Under the pieces are notes generated by a model. It was not told the origin of the DNA and searched no databases. It worked only from the letters and a program-made list of their open reading frames with translations. From Pseudomonas sp. HS6 (lineage in GTDB: Bacteria > Pseudomonadota > Gammaproteobacteria > Pseudomonadales > Pseudomonadaceae): DNA of 64,000 bases. Within the stretch, counting starts at the first letter, position 1. Each line of letters opens with the position of its first letter. Of the stretch, positions 46,906 to 56,470 are shown one piece after another. The DNA is taken from NCBI RefSeq assembly GCF_023375815.1, contig NZ_CP067412.1:4712001-4776000 (forward strand), in the 5' to 3' direction. The position numbers and the translations under genes are program-made.

Positions 46906-49185
46906 TCAGAGAGGTTTGGCAGCCGCCGGATTGACCATCTTCGCCAACCCAAGGCTCTTCAACGCCAATTGCAACGAGCTGTGGATAACCTGCGGGTTGT
47001 CGATGGTCATCAGTTCCGCCAGCAGATCCTTGGCCTTGCTCAGATTGATCTGGCGCAACATCCATTTCACCTTCGGCAGGTTGGTGGCGTTCATCGACAG
47101 GCTGTCGAAGCCCATCGCCATCAACAGCACCGCCGCCGCCGGGTCACCGGCCATCTCGCCGCAGATGCTCACCGGCTTGCCTTCGGCGTGGGCATCACGC
47201 ACCACGGTTTGCAGGGCTTGCAGCACCGCCGGGTGCAGGTAGTCGTAGAGATCGGCCACCCGTGGGTTGTTGCGGTCCACGGCCAGCAGGTACTGGGTCA
47301 GGTCGTTGGAGCCGACCGACAGGAAGTCCACCATCCGCGCCAGTTCCTTGGTCTGGTAGACCGCCGCAGGAATTTCGATCATCACCCCCACCGGCGGCAT
47401 CGGCACGTCGGTGCCTTCGTCGCGCACTTCGCCCCAGGCACGATGGATCAGGTGCAGCGCCTCTTCGAGCTCGTGGATGCCGGAGATCATCGGCAACAGG
47501 ATTCGCAGGTTGTTCAGGCCTTCGCTGGCCTTGAGCATCGCGCGGGTCTGCACCAGGAAGATTTCCGGGTGGTCGAGGGTAACGCGAATCCCGCGCCAGC
47601 CGAGGAACGGGTTGTCTTCCTTGATCGGGAAGTACGACAGCGATTTGTCGCCGCCAATGTCCAGGCTGCGCATGGTCACCGGTTGCGGATGGAACGCGGC
47701 GAGCTGCTCGCGGTAGATCGCCAGTTGTTCCTTCTCGCTCGGGAAGCGCTGGTTGATCATGAACGGCACTTCGGTGCGGTACAGGCCGACGCCTTCGGCG
47801 CCACGCTTCTGCGCCCGCGCCACGTCCGCCAGCAGACCGGTGTTGACCCACAGCGGCATGCGGTGGCCATCGAGGGTCACGCAGGGCAGGTCGCGCAGGG
47901 TATCGAGGCCCAGCGCCAGTTGTTTCTCTTCTTCCACCACGTCGGCGAATTGCTTGATCAGCACTTCGCTTGGGTTGGTATAGATTTCGCCCTTGATCCC
48001 GTCGACGATCATCGGGATGCCATCGACCTTGGCGTACGGCAAGTCGACGACACCCATCACCGTCGGGATACCCATGGCCCGGGCCAGGATCGCGACGTGG
48101 GAGTTACCCGAACCCAGTACCGAGACCAACCCCATCAACTTGCCTTCCGGCACTTCACCGAGCTGGGTGGCGGTCAGCTCTTCACTGACCAGGATGGTAT
48201 TGTCGGGGAAAACCATGTTGGTAGTGCGGTCTTCCTGCAGGTAGGCCAGCAGACGTCGACCGAGGTCACGTACATCCGACGCCCGCTCACGCAGGTATTC
48301 ATCGTCCATCAATTCGAAACGGTTGACGTGATCAGTGACCACCTGACGCAGCGCGCCTTGGGCCCACTGACCGGTCTTGATCACGGTTTTGACTTCGTTC
48401 CCGAGGGACGCGTCGTCAAGCATCATCTGGTACACGTCGAACAACGCGCGCTCTTCGGGGCGCAACTGGGTGGCCAGTTTGGTCGACAGGTTGCGCATGT
48501 CGGCGCGCACGCCTTCAAGCGCCTTCTTGAACAATTGTATTTCGGCATCGATGTCGTCGACAGATTTGTCCGGCACCACGTCCAGATCCGCCGGCGGCAA
48601 CATGACCACCGCCGTACCGACCGCCGCACCCGGCGAACCCGGCACGCCGACGAACTTGGCTTCCTGGATGCCCTTGCCCTGACGGCCCAGGCCACGGATC
48701 GAACCGGTGGCCTCGGCATGAGCAATTACGCCGGCGAGCTGCGCGCTCATGGTCACGAGGAAGGCTTCTTCACCTTCATCGAACTGGCGGCGTTCTTTCT
48801 GCTGGATGACCAACACGCCGACGACGCGGCGGTGGTGAATGATCGGCGCCCCGAGGAACGAGGCGTAGCGCTCCTCGCCGGTTTCGGCGAAGTAGCGGTA
48901 ACGCGGGTGATCCGCGGCGTTTTCGAGGTTCAGGGGTTCTTCACGCGTGCCGACCAAGCCGACCAGACCTTCGTTGGGTGCCATGCTGACCTTGCCGATC
49001 GAGCGCTTGTTCAAGCCCTCGGTGGCCATCAGGACGAAGCGGTTGGTCTCAGGATCAAGCAAGTAGACCGAGCAGACCTGGCTGCCCATGGCCTCTTTGA
49101 CGCGCAACACAATAATCCCCAACGCCGCCTTGAGATCCTTGGCGGAGTTAACTTCCTGGACGATCTTGCGCAGCGTATTGAGCAT
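46906..49185 (-). CDS. ptsP: PEP-protein phosphotransferase PtsP (EI-Ntr)
   Basis: A 759-residue enzyme I of the nitrogen phosphotransferase system. An N-terminal GAF domain (about 15-150) is followed by the EI region with the phospho-His loop GSGNSHVAILARAMGIP and the PEP-binding barrel (VGLYRTEVPFM, SICGEMAGDP, FLSVGSNDLTQY). It phosphorylates PtsO and so regulates nitrogen, potassium and carbon responses. 22 bases downstream of rppH. Confidence 0.96.
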   Translation of the reverse strand: MLNTLRKIVQEVNSAKDLKAALGIIVLRVKEAMGSQVCSVYLLDPETNRFVLMATEGLNKRSIGKVSMAPNEGLVGLVGTREEPLNLENAADHPRYRYFAETGEERYASFLGAPIIHHRRVVGVLVIQQKERRQFDEGEEAFLVTMSAQLAGVIAHAEATGSIRGLGRQGKGIQEAKFVGVPGSPGAAVGTAVVMLPPADLDVVPDKSVDDIDAEIQLFKKALEGVRADMRNLSTKLATQLRPEERALFDVYQMMLDDASLGNEVKTVIKTGQWAQGALRQVVTDHVNRFELMDDEYLRERASDVRDLGRRLLAYLQEDRTTNMVFPDNTILVSEELTATQLGEVPEGKLMGLVSVLGSGNSHVAILARAMGIPTVMGVVDLPYAKVDGIPMIVDGIKGEIYTNPSEVLIKQFADVVEEEKQLALGLDTLRDLPCVTLDGHRMPLWVNTGLLADVARAQKRGAEGVGLYRTEVPFMINQRFPSEKEQLAIYREQLAAFHPQPVTMRSLDIGGDKSLSYFPIKEDNPFLGWRGIRVTLDHPEIFLVQTRAMLKASEGLNNLRILLPMISGIHELEEALHLIHRAWGEVRDEGTDVPMPPVGVMIEIPAAVYQTKELARMVDFLSVGSNDLTQYLLAVDRNNPRVADLYDYLHPAVLQALQTVVRDAHAEGKPVSICGEMAGDPAAAVLLMAMGFDSLSMNATNLPKVKWMLRQINLSKAKDLLAELMTIDNPQVIHSSLQLALKSLGLAKMVNPAAAKPL

Positions 49186-49207
49186 GGCTCGGGGTCGAAC
49201 TCCGTCG

Positions 49208-49687
49208 TCAGTCGCGCGCTAAAAGGCGCGGGGCAAGCTCTTTGAGAGCGCGGCGATACACCTCGCGCTTGAATGTCACCACCTGGCCCAACGGATACCA
49301 ATAGCTGACCCAGCGCCAGCCATCGAACTCCGGTTTACCGGTCAAATCCATCCGCACCCGCTGCTCGTTGGAGATCAGGCGCAGGAGAAACCACTTCTGT
49401 TTCTGGCCGATGCACAGCGGTTGGCTGTGGGTTCGCACCAGACGTTGCGGCAAACGATAGCGCAACCAGCCCCGGGTACAGGCGAGAATTTCAACATCCT
49501 CGCGTTCCAGGCCTACTTCTTCGTTCAACTCGCGGTACAAGGCGTCTTCCGGCGTCTCCTCGGGATTGATCCCCCCCTGTGGAAACTGCCAGGCATCTTG
49601 ATTGATACGGCGAGCCCATAGCACCTGTCCGGCGTCATTCGTCAGAATGATCCCGACATTAGGACGGAAACCATCGGGGTCGATCAC
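49208..49687 (-). CDS. rppH: RNA pyrophosphohydrolase RppH
   Basis: A 159-residue Nudix hydrolase that removes pyrophosphate from the 5' end of mRNA and triggers decay. The Nudix box [22 protein letters not shown] is complete. It starts at GTG ([12 protein letters not shown]), the usual RppH N-terminus; the frame is open upstream to 49747. Operon with ptsP, as in most gammaproteobacteria. Confidence 0.95.
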
Positions 49688-49830
49688 GGCAACAACCTCG
49701 CAAACGCATGTCGCCGCATTGTTCCACAAAGATTGTGAAGGCAGCAATGAAGCTTCCTACCTTATGTGCACTCTTGTGAAAAGACCGTATTCTTGTGGCC
49801 TTTTTACTGACTTTTCAGCGGGTAACTGCA

Positions 49831-50487
49831 ATGCGCCTGGCTTTATTCGATTTGGACAACACCCTTCTGGGCGGCGACAGCGATCACGCTTGGGGCGATT
49901 ATCTGTGTGAACGCGGCTTCCTCGACCCGATCGCTTACAAGGCACGCAATGACGAGTTCTATCAGGACTACCTGGCGGGCAAACTGGATAACGCCGCGTA
50001 CCTGAACTTCTGCTTGGAAATTCTCGGCCGCACCGACATGGCCGTGCTCGAGCAATGGCACAGCGACTTCATGCGCGACTGCATTGAGCCGCTGATGTTG
50101 CCAAAAGCGGTCGAGCTGCTGAAAAAGCACCGCGACGCCGGCGACAAACTGGTGATCATCACCGCCACCAACCGTTTCGTCACCGCACCGATTGCCGTGC
50201 GCCTGGGCGTTGAAACCCTGATCGCCACCGAGTGCGAGATGCAGGATGGCCGCTACACCGGGCGCAGCACCGACGTGCCGTGCTTCCGTGAAGGCAAAGT
50301 GACGCGCCTGAACCGCTGGCTGGAAGAGACCGGGCATTCGCTGGAGGACAGCTACTTCTACAGCGATTCGATGAATGATCTGCCGCTGCTGGAGCAGGTA
50401 GCAAACGCAGTAGCCGTCGATCCGGATCCGAATCTTCGGGCCGAAGCCGAGAAACGTGGCTGGCAGGTGATCAGTCTGCGCGACTGA
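49831..50487 (+). CDS. HAD-IB family phosphatase
   Basis: A 218-residue HAD-superfamily hydrolase. Motif I is LFDLDNTLL (Asp-8/Asp-10), motif II IITATN, and motif [14 protein letters not shown]. The alpha-helical cap between motifs I and II places it in the SerB-like IB subfamily. Small phosphomonoester substrate unknown. Divergent from rppH. Confidence 0.88.
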   Translation: MRLALFDLDNTLLGGDSDHAWGDYLCERGFLDPIAYKARNDEFYQDYLAGKLDNAAYLNFCLEILGRTDMAVLEQWHSDFMRDCIEPLMLPKAVELLKKHRDAGDKLVIITATNRFVTAPIAVRLGVETLIATECEMQDGRYTGRSTDVPCFREGKVTRLNRWLEETGHSLEDSYFYSDSMNDLPLLEQVANAVAVDPDPNLRAEAEKRGWQVISLRD

Positions 50488-50510
50488 CTACGCCTTCGTC
50501 GGAACGCCGC

Positions 50511-50582
50511 CCGGAGCAAGCCCGCTCCCACATGGGATCTGTGTCGTACACAATTCCCTGTGGGAGCGAGCTTGCTCGCGAT
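50511..50582. repeat. REPIN with GAGCTTGCTC-type arms
   Basis: The right arm (50559-50582, GTGGGAGCGAGCTTGCTCGC) is complete; the left arm (50511-50532, ending GCTCCCACA) is slightly diverged. It lies between convergent genes. Confidence 0.85.
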
Positions 50583-50605
50583 TAGGGTCTACTCGGTCCC
50601 GAACC

Positions 50606-51031
50606 CTAAACCGGCTTGGCGCCCATCAACCCGGCAATCGCGACAAAGCAGACAAAACTGAACAGCGCCAGGGCAAAGCTGAACCTGCCGACGCCGCCCG
50701 GCGCCTTGCGCAAGCGGTTCAAGCGCACCAGCAGCCAGAACCACGCCAGCGCCGCCACGGTGTACAGCACGCTGGAGGCCAGAATCCACGTCTGCCCCAA
50801 CGGCCAGCCCACCAGATGCACCATCCACCACCCCGTGAACGGCATGCTCAGCAGTGCCAGACCCATCAGCAGCCAGACAAACAGCCTTGGCCGCTGCAAG
50901 GTGCGGCTGCCCGCCGTCGCATCACCCTTGCGCCGAGCGAGAAACACCCAGACGCCCAGCCCCAGCGCACCCGTCAGCAGAACCACGGTGGCGACCATGT
51001 GCGCCGTTTTCAGGGCAGTTAACGTTTCCAT
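50606..51031 (-). CDS. DUF2269-type membrane protein
   Basis: A 141-residue protein with four hydrophobic segments (about residues 8-30, 49-70, 77-100 and 118-138). Pattern fits the DUF2269 family of inner-membrane proteins with no known role. An AAGGAA site precedes the ATG. Confidence 0.75.
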   Translation of the reverse strand: METLTALKTAHMVATVVLLTGALGLGVWVFLARRKGDATAGSRTLQRPRLFVWLLMGLALLSMPFTGWWMVHLVGWPLGQTWILASSVLYTVAALAWFWLLVRLNRLRKAPGGVGRFSFALALFSFVCFVAIAGLMGAKPV

Positions 51032-51070
51032 TGTCCGATTTCCTTATGGCCTGCCCATCAGCGTAGCCGC

Positions 51071-52585
51071 TCAGCCAAGAAACAGCTGATAGGCCGGGTT
51101 GTCGCTTTCGTCCCAGTAGGGGTAGCCGATTTCCGCCAGCGCTGCGGGAACCAGATGACGCTCTTCGTGAGGCACTTGCAGACCGGCAACCACACGGCCA
51201 TCGGCCGCACCGTGGTTGCGGTAGTGGAACATCGAGATGTTCCAGCGCCCGCCGAGCTTGTTGAGGAAGTTGAACAACGCGCCCGGACGCTCCGGGAACT
51301 CGAAGCGCAGCACCACTTCATCGACCACCTGCGCCGCACGCCCGCCGACCATGTGGCGAATGTGCAACTTGGCCAGTTCGTTGTCGGTCAGGTCGAGTAC
51401 CGGGAAGCCCTGCTCGGTCAGGCTCGCAAGCAGCGCGCTGCGCGGGTCGTTTTCCGGGTGGGTCTGTACGCCGACAAAGATGTGCGCTTCGCTGCCGGTG
51501 TTGTAGCGATAGTTGAATTCGGTGATCTGGCGCTTGCCGATGGCTTCGCAGAACGCCTTGAAGCTGCCGGCCTTCTCCGGGATGGTCACGGCGATGATCG
51601 CTTCACGACCCTCACCCAGCTCGGCGCGCTCGGCGACGTGGCGCAAGCGGTCGAAGTTGACGTTGGCCCCGGAGTCGATGGCGACGAAGGTCTGACCGCT
51701 GACGCCGCGCTGCTCGACGTACTTCTTGATCCCGGCCACGCCCAGGGCGCCGGCCGGTTCGGTGATCGAACGGGTGTCGTCGTAGATGTCCTTGATCGCC
51801 GCACAGATTTCGTCGGTGCTAACGGTGATCACTTCATCGACGTAATCCTTGCAGATATCGAACGTGTGCTGGCCGATCTGCGCCACCGCCACGCCGTCAG
51901 CGAAGATGCCCACGGTCGGCAGCACGACGCGCTCGCCCGCCGCCATCGCCGCTTGCAGGCAGTTGGAGTCGTCGGGCTCGACGCCGATGACCTTGATGTC
52001 CGGCCGCAGGTATTTCACGTACGCCGCGATGCCGGCGATCAGACCGCCGCCGCCCACCGGTACGAAGATCGCGTCCAGTGGCTGCGGGTGCTGGCGCAGA
52101 ATCTCCATCGCCACGGTGCCCTGCCCGGCAATGGTGTGCGGATCGTCGTACGGGTGGATGTAGACGTAGCCTTTTTCATCGACCAGTTTCAGCGAGTAGG
52201 CCAGGGCTTCCGGGAACGAATCCCCGTGCAGCACCACCTTGCCGCCGCGCGAGCGCACGCCTTCAACTTTGATCTCCGGGGTGGTCTTGGGCATCACGAT
52301 GGTTGCCTTCACGCCCAGCACTTTCGCCGCCAGGGCCAGGCCCTGCGCATGGTTGCCCGCCGACGCGGTGACCACGCCACGGGCGCGTTCTTCGTCGCTC
52401 AACTGGGTCAGCTTGTTGTAGGCGCCGCGAATCTTGAACGAGAACACCGGCTGCAAGTCTTCGCGCTTGAGCCAGATGTCGTTGCCCAGCCGCTCGGAGA
52501 GCTGGCGAGCGTTCTGCAGCGGGGTTTCTACGGCAACGTCATAAACGCGCGAGGTGAGGATCTTTTTGACGTACTGTTCGAGCAT
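51071..52585 (-). CDS. ilvA: Biosynthetic threonine ammonia-lyase IlvA
   Basis: A 504-residue PLP enzyme making 2-oxobutanoate from threonine for isoleucine synthesis. The PLP Lys is in SFKIRGAYN; the glycine loop is VGGGGLIAG. Two ACT-like regulatory domains occupy about residues 325-504, so isoleucine feedback is expected. Divergent from rpiA. Confidence 0.96.
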   Translation of the reverse strand: MLEQYVKKILTSRVYDVAVETPLQNARQLSERLGNDIWLKREDLQPVFSFKIRGAYNKLTQLSDEERARGVVTASAGNHAQGLALAAKVLGVKATIVMPKTTPEIKVEGVRSRGGKVVLHGDSFPEALAYSLKLVDEKGYVYIHPYDDPHTIAGQGTVAMEILRQHPQPLDAIFVPVGGGGLIAGIAAYVKYLRPDIKVIGVEPDDSNCLQAAMAAGERVVLPTVGIFADGVAVAQIGQHTFDICKDYVDEVITVSTDEICAAIKDIYDDTRSITEPAGALGVAGIKKYVEQRGVSGQTFVAIDSGANVNFDRLRHVAERAELGEGREAIIAVTIPEKAGSFKAFCEAIGKRQITEFNYRYNTGSEAHIFVGVQTHPENDPRSALLASLTEQGFPVLDLTDNELAKLHIRHMVGGRAAQVVDEVVLRFEFPERPGALFNFLNKLGGRWNISMFHYRNHGAADGRVVAGLQVPHEERHLVPAALAEIGYPYWDESDNPAYQLFLG

Positions 52586-52731
52586 CGGAAAGCATCACTG
52601 GCGATTGAGCGGGACCAACGAGTCTAACCCGGCTTTCGGCCGGACGACCACACGAATCCAGAGGTTTTAACCCGGCTTGAGGCTATAATGCCGGCCTTTC
52701 CGTTCTTACCTTGCCCGCTTCCGGAGCCCGC

Positions 52732-53406
52732 ATGACCCAGGATCAACTCAAACAGGCCGTGGCCCAGGCCGCCGTCGACTTCATCCTTCCGAAACTCGAC
52801 GACAAGAGCATCGTCGGGGTCGGCACCGGCTCCACCGCCAACTGCTTCATCGATGCCCTGGCCCAGCACAAGGGCGCGTTCGATGGCGCGGTCGCCAGTT
52901 CTGAAGCCACTGCCGCGCGCCTCAAGGGCCACGGGATTCCGGTGTACGAACTGAACACGGTCAGCGATCTGGAGTTTTACATCGACGGCGCCGACGAAAG
53001 CGACGCGCACCTGAACCTGATCAAGGGCGGCGGCGCAGCCCTGACCCGCGAGAAGATCGTCGCGGCCGTGGCCAAGACCTTCATCTGCATCGCCGACGGC
53101 AGCAAACTGGTGCCAGTACTCGGCGCGTTCCCGCTGCCGGTGGAAGTGATCCCGATGGCTCGCAGCCACGTTGCCCGCCAACTGGTGAAACTGGGCGGCG
53201 ACCCGGTCTACCGTGAAGGCGTGCTGACCGACAACGGCAACATCATCCTCGACGTGTTCAACCTGCAGATCACCAACCCGGTGGAGCTGGAAGCGCAGAT
53301 CAACGCGATCGTCGGCGTGGTCACCAACGGTTTGTTCGCGGCGCGTCCGGCGGATCTGCTGTTGTTGGGCACGAGTGAAGGTGTGAAGACCCTGAAGGCT
53401 GAGTAA
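52732..53406 (+). CDS. rpiA: Ribose-5-phosphate isomerase A
   Basis: A 224-residue isomerase of the pentose phosphate pathway. Landmarks are [23 protein letters not shown] (catalytic Asp residues), and [12 protein letters not shown]. The start follows a CGGAG site. A TATAAT (52684-52689) lies 43 bases upstream. Confidence 0.97.
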   Translation: MTQDQLKQAVAQAAVDFILPKLDDKSIVGVGTGSTANCFIDALAQHKGAFDGAVASSEATAARLKGHGIPVYELNTVSDLEFYIDGADESDAHLNLIKGGGAALTREKIVAAVAKTFICIADGSKLVPVLGAFPLPVEVIPMARSHVARQLVKLGGDPVYREGVLTDNGNIILDVFNLQITNPVELEAQINAIVGVVTNGLFAARPADLLLLGTSEGVKTLKAE

Positions 53407-53413
53407 GCCGAAA

Positions 53414-53435
53414 CTGCCCACATTTTTGTGGGCAG
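53414..53435 (+). terminator. Hairpin after rpiA
   Basis: A perfect 9-bp stem CTGCCCACA / TGTGGGCAG with a TTTT loop begins 8 bases after the rpiA stop. It is followed by an A-rich run rather than T residues, so its efficiency is uncertain. Confidence 0.6.
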
Positions 53436-53444
53436 ATGAAAAAA

Positions 53445-53536
53445 CTGTGGGAGCTGGCTTGCCAGCGATAGCGGTATGTCAGCCGACATGTTTGGCGGCT
53501 GACCCTCCCTCATCGCGAGCAAGCTCGCTCCCACAG
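53445..53536. repeat. Hybrid REPIN with two different arm subtypes
   Basis: The left arm (53445-53469) is the GAGCTGGCTTGCCAGC type; the right arm (53511-53536) is the GCGAGCAAGCTCGC type. Only the outer GTGGGAGC/GCTCCCAC parts pair fully. Confidence 0.88.
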
Positions 53537-53552
53537 TGCTTTGTGGTGCAAA

Positions 53553-54470
53553 TCAGTTTTGCGCAGGTTTCTTGAAAACGTAAAACAGATTCGGCTCACT
53601 CACCAGATACAACGTCCCGTCATCATCCATCGCTATACCCTCCGCCTGCGGCACGGTTTTCCGCAAGCCCTGCCGACCCTTGATCAGGGAAAGGGTGCTC
53701 AACGGGCGCCCGTCCACATCCAGTTCCAGAATCAGCCGCGACTCATCCGACAGCGCCAGCAAATGGCCGCTGCGCTCGTCGTATTGCAGGCTCGACAGGT
53801 CACGCACGAACATCCCGGCGTCGCGTTTGGGGTTGTTGATCACATGTACTGCGTAGGACTTTTCCGGGTTGAAGTGCGGAAAGCCGTGCACTTCGTAGAT
53901 CAGCATCGGATCGCGCTCCTTGGCCACGAACAGGCGCTTGCCCACCGAGTCATAGGCCAGACCTTCGAAACCCTTGTTGCCGCTCATGTGCACGCCGAGC
54001 GTCATCTGCTCCGCGTCCGCTGCGTCGAGGAACGTGGTGTCGTGCTCCAGATGAATCTTGATCAGACGTTGCTGACGTTCGTCGGTAATCACGTAAGTGT
54101 CGGCACTGATGAATTCCACCGCCTCTGGATCGCCGAAACCGATCAACGCAACACGCCGCAGAATCCGGCCTTCCAGCGACAGCTCGATCAGCTCGGCATT
54201 CTTGTTGGTAACGGTGAACAGGCTTTTGCGCACCGGGTCGTAGGTCAGCGCGGAGACGTCATCGTTCAACCCTTCGATGACCCGCGATTCGATGTCCACC
54301 CGATATTGATCCAGACCGATGGACTCCGTGCTCTGTGGCTGCCAAAGGGTATGCAGATTGAACCAGGCACGCTCGAACAGGCGCAGGTATTGGCCGATCG
54401 CAATCAACGCGATCAAGGCAATCACCGACAGGATGATCAGAAAGGGTTTGGGACGGGCAAGTCGACGCAT
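53553..54470 (-). CDS. SdiA-regulated domain protein (YjiK-like), copy 1
   Basis: A 305-residue protein with one N-terminal membrane anchor (about 9-28) and a periplasmic beta-propeller-like domain typical of the SdiA-regulated/YjiK family. Repeats such as LTYDPVRKSLFTVTNKNAELIELSLEG and IAMDDDGTLYLVSEPNLFYVFKK are visible. A tandem paralogue lies 106 bases upstream. The ATG at 54470 is chosen because it puts the anchor near the start; 54512 is possible. Confidence 0.82.
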   Translation of the reverse strand: MRRLARPKPFLIILSVIALIALIAIGQYLRLFERAWFNLHTLWQPQSTESIGLDQYRVDIESRVIEGLNDDVSALTYDPVRKSLFTVTNKNAELIELSLEGRILRRVALIGFGDPEAVEFISADTYVITDERQQRLIKIHLEHDTTFLDAADAEQMTLGVHMSGNKGFEGLAYDSVGKRLFVAKERDPMLIYEVHGFPHFNPEKSYAVHVINNPKRDAGMFVRDLSSLQYDERSGHLLALSDESRLILELDVDGRPLSTLSLIKGRQGLRKTVPQAEGIAMDDDGTLYLVSEPNLFYVFKKPAQN

Positions 54471-54576
54471 TCGGGCTGGGCTCGGGATCAAAACAGGCGG
54501 ATGAAATATCACGCCTGTCTGAATCGAAGCTTAATGGCCACTTGCCCCGGACGACAACCTTGCTGCGGCAGGCGGA

Positions 54577-55500
54577 TTATTTCTGTTTTTCGAAGCGGTA
54601 GAACAGGTTCGGCTCGCTGACCATGTACAGCGTGCCCGCCTCGTCCATGGTCACGCCTTCGGCGCGGGGAATGGTCTGCTTCAGGCCATTGAAACCGCCC
54701 AGCAGGGTCATGAAACTGACCTGATCGCCCTTCTCGTCCAGCTCCAGCAACAGGTGCGAGTCGGCAGACAGTACGAGTGTGTGGCCGGTACGAGGATCAA
54801 TGGCCAGGGCCGAGAGGTTGCGAATGTCCAACTCGTTGCTCGGCAGTTTTTGCTTGTCGCCGGTGAGGGTCTGGCTGCCGTCGCTTTTCCAGGTGAACAG
54901 CGCCGGCGGGCGCTCTTCGCCCAGCAACAGTCGCTGATTGCGCGCGTCCCAGGTGATAGCTTCGAAGGCCTTGTTCTGGTTCTTCGAGGGGCCGAGGTCA
55001 TATTTCGGGAAATCGTCGCGCTTCAGCTCGCGAGTATTGGCATCGACCTTGACGATCGACAGCATATGTTCACGCTCATCGACAATGGCCAGCAAGCCAT
55101 TGCCCATGACGGTCACGCCTTCCGGGTTGATCCAGCCCACCAGCGGCATCTTGCGCAGCACGTCGCCCTGCAAGGTCAGCTCGACCAGAAACGGGTTCTT
55201 GCCCATGACCGAAAACAGGGTCTTGGTCTGCGGGTCATAAGACAGATCCGACGCCTCGTCCTTTTCCATGCCCGGCAACAGCTTGGCGTCGATCACCACC
55301 CGATAGTCCGGCAACCAGACACTCGCCGTGCGTTCAGCCGGGCTTTCGAAGCGCTCGCGCACCCATAGCAGGCCCCTGTCATCCCAATGCATCGCATACG
55401 CCAGGCCGTAACCGGCGGCGACTACCAGCAACAGCCAGTAATACCAGCGCAGGGCGAAACGTGAACGGCGAGGTGTATTGAGCTGAGTTTGAGATGACAT
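54577..55500 (-). CDS. SdiA-regulated domain protein (YjiK-like), copy 2
   Basis: A 307-residue paralogue of the downstream gene with the same layout: an N-terminal anchor (about 18-36), then a beta-propeller-like domain (LSYDPQTKTLFSVMGKNPFLVEL; VTMDEAGTLYMVSEPNLFYRFEK). The two share clear blocks but differ through most of their length, so the duplication is old. Function unknown. Confidence 0.82.
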   Translation of the reverse strand: MSSQTQLNTPRRSRFALRWYYWLLLVVAAGYGLAYAMHWDDRGLLWVRERFESPAERTASVWLPDYRVVIDAKLLPGMEKDEASDLSYDPQTKTLFSVMGKNPFLVELTLQGDVLRKMPLVGWINPEGVTVMGNGLLAIVDEREHMLSIVKVDANTRELKRDDFPKYDLGPSKNQNKAFEAITWDARNQRLLLGEERPPALFTWKSDGSQTLTGDKQKLPSNELDIRNLSALAIDPRTGHTLVLSADSHLLLELDEKGDQVSFMTLLGGFNGLKQTIPRAEGVTMDEAGTLYMVSEPNLFYRFEKQK

Positions 55501-55655
55501 CAGAGGACGCGTTCCGAAAAATTCAGGCTAAGGGTAATAGCACAAAGAGGCCGGCTCAGACGCCAGAATGACCGGAATTATCCGGACAAGATGTGAAAAA
55601 AACGGCAAATGGCCGGATTGCCTTATGCCTTTGCGGGCTGCGACACAAAAACAAA

Positions 55656-55745
55656 TGTGGGAGCCAGCCTGCTGGCGATTGCGGTGTATCAGTCGAATCA
55701 AACATCAACTGACATTCCGTCATCGCCAGCAGGCTGGTTCCCACA
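55656..55745. repeat. REPIN of the CCAGCCTGCTGG subtype
   Basis: Inverted 24-base arms (55656-55679 and 55722-55745) with one G-T difference flank a 42-base spacer. Arm core GAGCCAGCCTGCTGGCGAT differs from the other REPINs here. Confidence 0.9.
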
Positions 55746-55764
55746 GGGTTTTGCAGTGTTGCAG

Positions 55765-56430
55765 TCAGCGAACGCTGCTGATGAAGCGACTGGCGCCCGG
55801 CAGTTCCAGCACGATGTCATCGCCGACGTTCAGCGGACCCACGCCCACCGGCGTACCGGTCAGGATCACGTCACCGGCCTGCAGCGAGAAGCAGCCGGCC
55901 ATGTGCTGGATCATCGGCACGATCGGGTTGAGCATCGCGCTGCTGTTGCCGTCCTGGCGCACTTCGCCATTGATGGTCAGGCGGATGCCGATGTCGGTGA
56001 GGTCGGCAAAGGTGCTGCCGACCACGAACGGTGCAATCACCGCCGCGCCGTCGAACGACTTGGCGATTTCCCACGGCAGGCCCTTGGACTTGAGCTCGGC
56101 CTGCTTGTCGCGCAGGGTCAGGTCCAGCGCCGGGGCGAAACCGGAGATCGCGTCCAGCACTTCTTCACGGCTGGGTTTGGTCGACAGCGGCTTGCCGATC
56201 AACACGGCGATTTCCGCTTCGTAATGCACGGAGCCACGCTCGGTCGGAATGCTGAAACCGCCTTCCAGCGGCACCACGCAACTGCCCGGCTTGATGAACA
56301 GCAACGGCTCGGTAGGCACCGGATTGTCCAGTTCCTTGGCGTGTTCGGCGTAGTTGCGGCCGATGCACACCACTTTCCCCAGCGGAAAATGAATCCGCGT
56401 ACCGTCGACATACTGGTGCTGATAGCTCAT
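55765..56430 (-). CDS. Fumarylacetoacetate hydrolase family protein
   Basis: A 221-residue FAH-fold protein. Metal-binding acidic residues lie in HYEAEIAVLIG (E-x-E) and further on, with FSLQAGDVILTGTPVGVGPL at the C-terminal part. Members include acylpyruvases and oxaloacetate decarboxylases; short bacterial forms like this are often oxaloacetate tautomerase/acylpyruvase type. Lies 40 bases downstream of the FAD dehydrogenase gene on the same strand, as in PAO1. Confidence 0.85.
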   Translation of the reverse strand: MSYQHQYVDGTRIHFPLGKVVCIGRNYAEHAKELDNPVPTEPLLFIKPGSCVVPLEGGFSIPTERGSVHYEAEIAVLIGKPLSTKPSREEVLDAISGFAPALDLTLRDKQAELKSKGLPWEIAKSFDGAAVIAPFVVGSTFADLTDIGIRLTINGEVRQDGNSSAMLNPIVPMIQHMAGCFSLQAGDVILTGTPVGVGPLNVGDDIVLELPGASRFISSVR

Positions 56431-56470
56431 TACCGACTCCTGCCTTCATTGATTCATCAGGGATTGCCAA

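Noticed and set aside
46969..49245. A 758-codon plus-strand open frame
   Set aside because: It is the exact antisense of ptsP, whose domains are intact; the antisense product is His/Arg/Gln-rich with no recognisable domain.
35125..55745. Repeated palindromes considered as CRISPR repeats
   Set aside because: They are scattered singly or in inverted pairs over kilobases, not spaced as direct repeats, and no cas gene is present.
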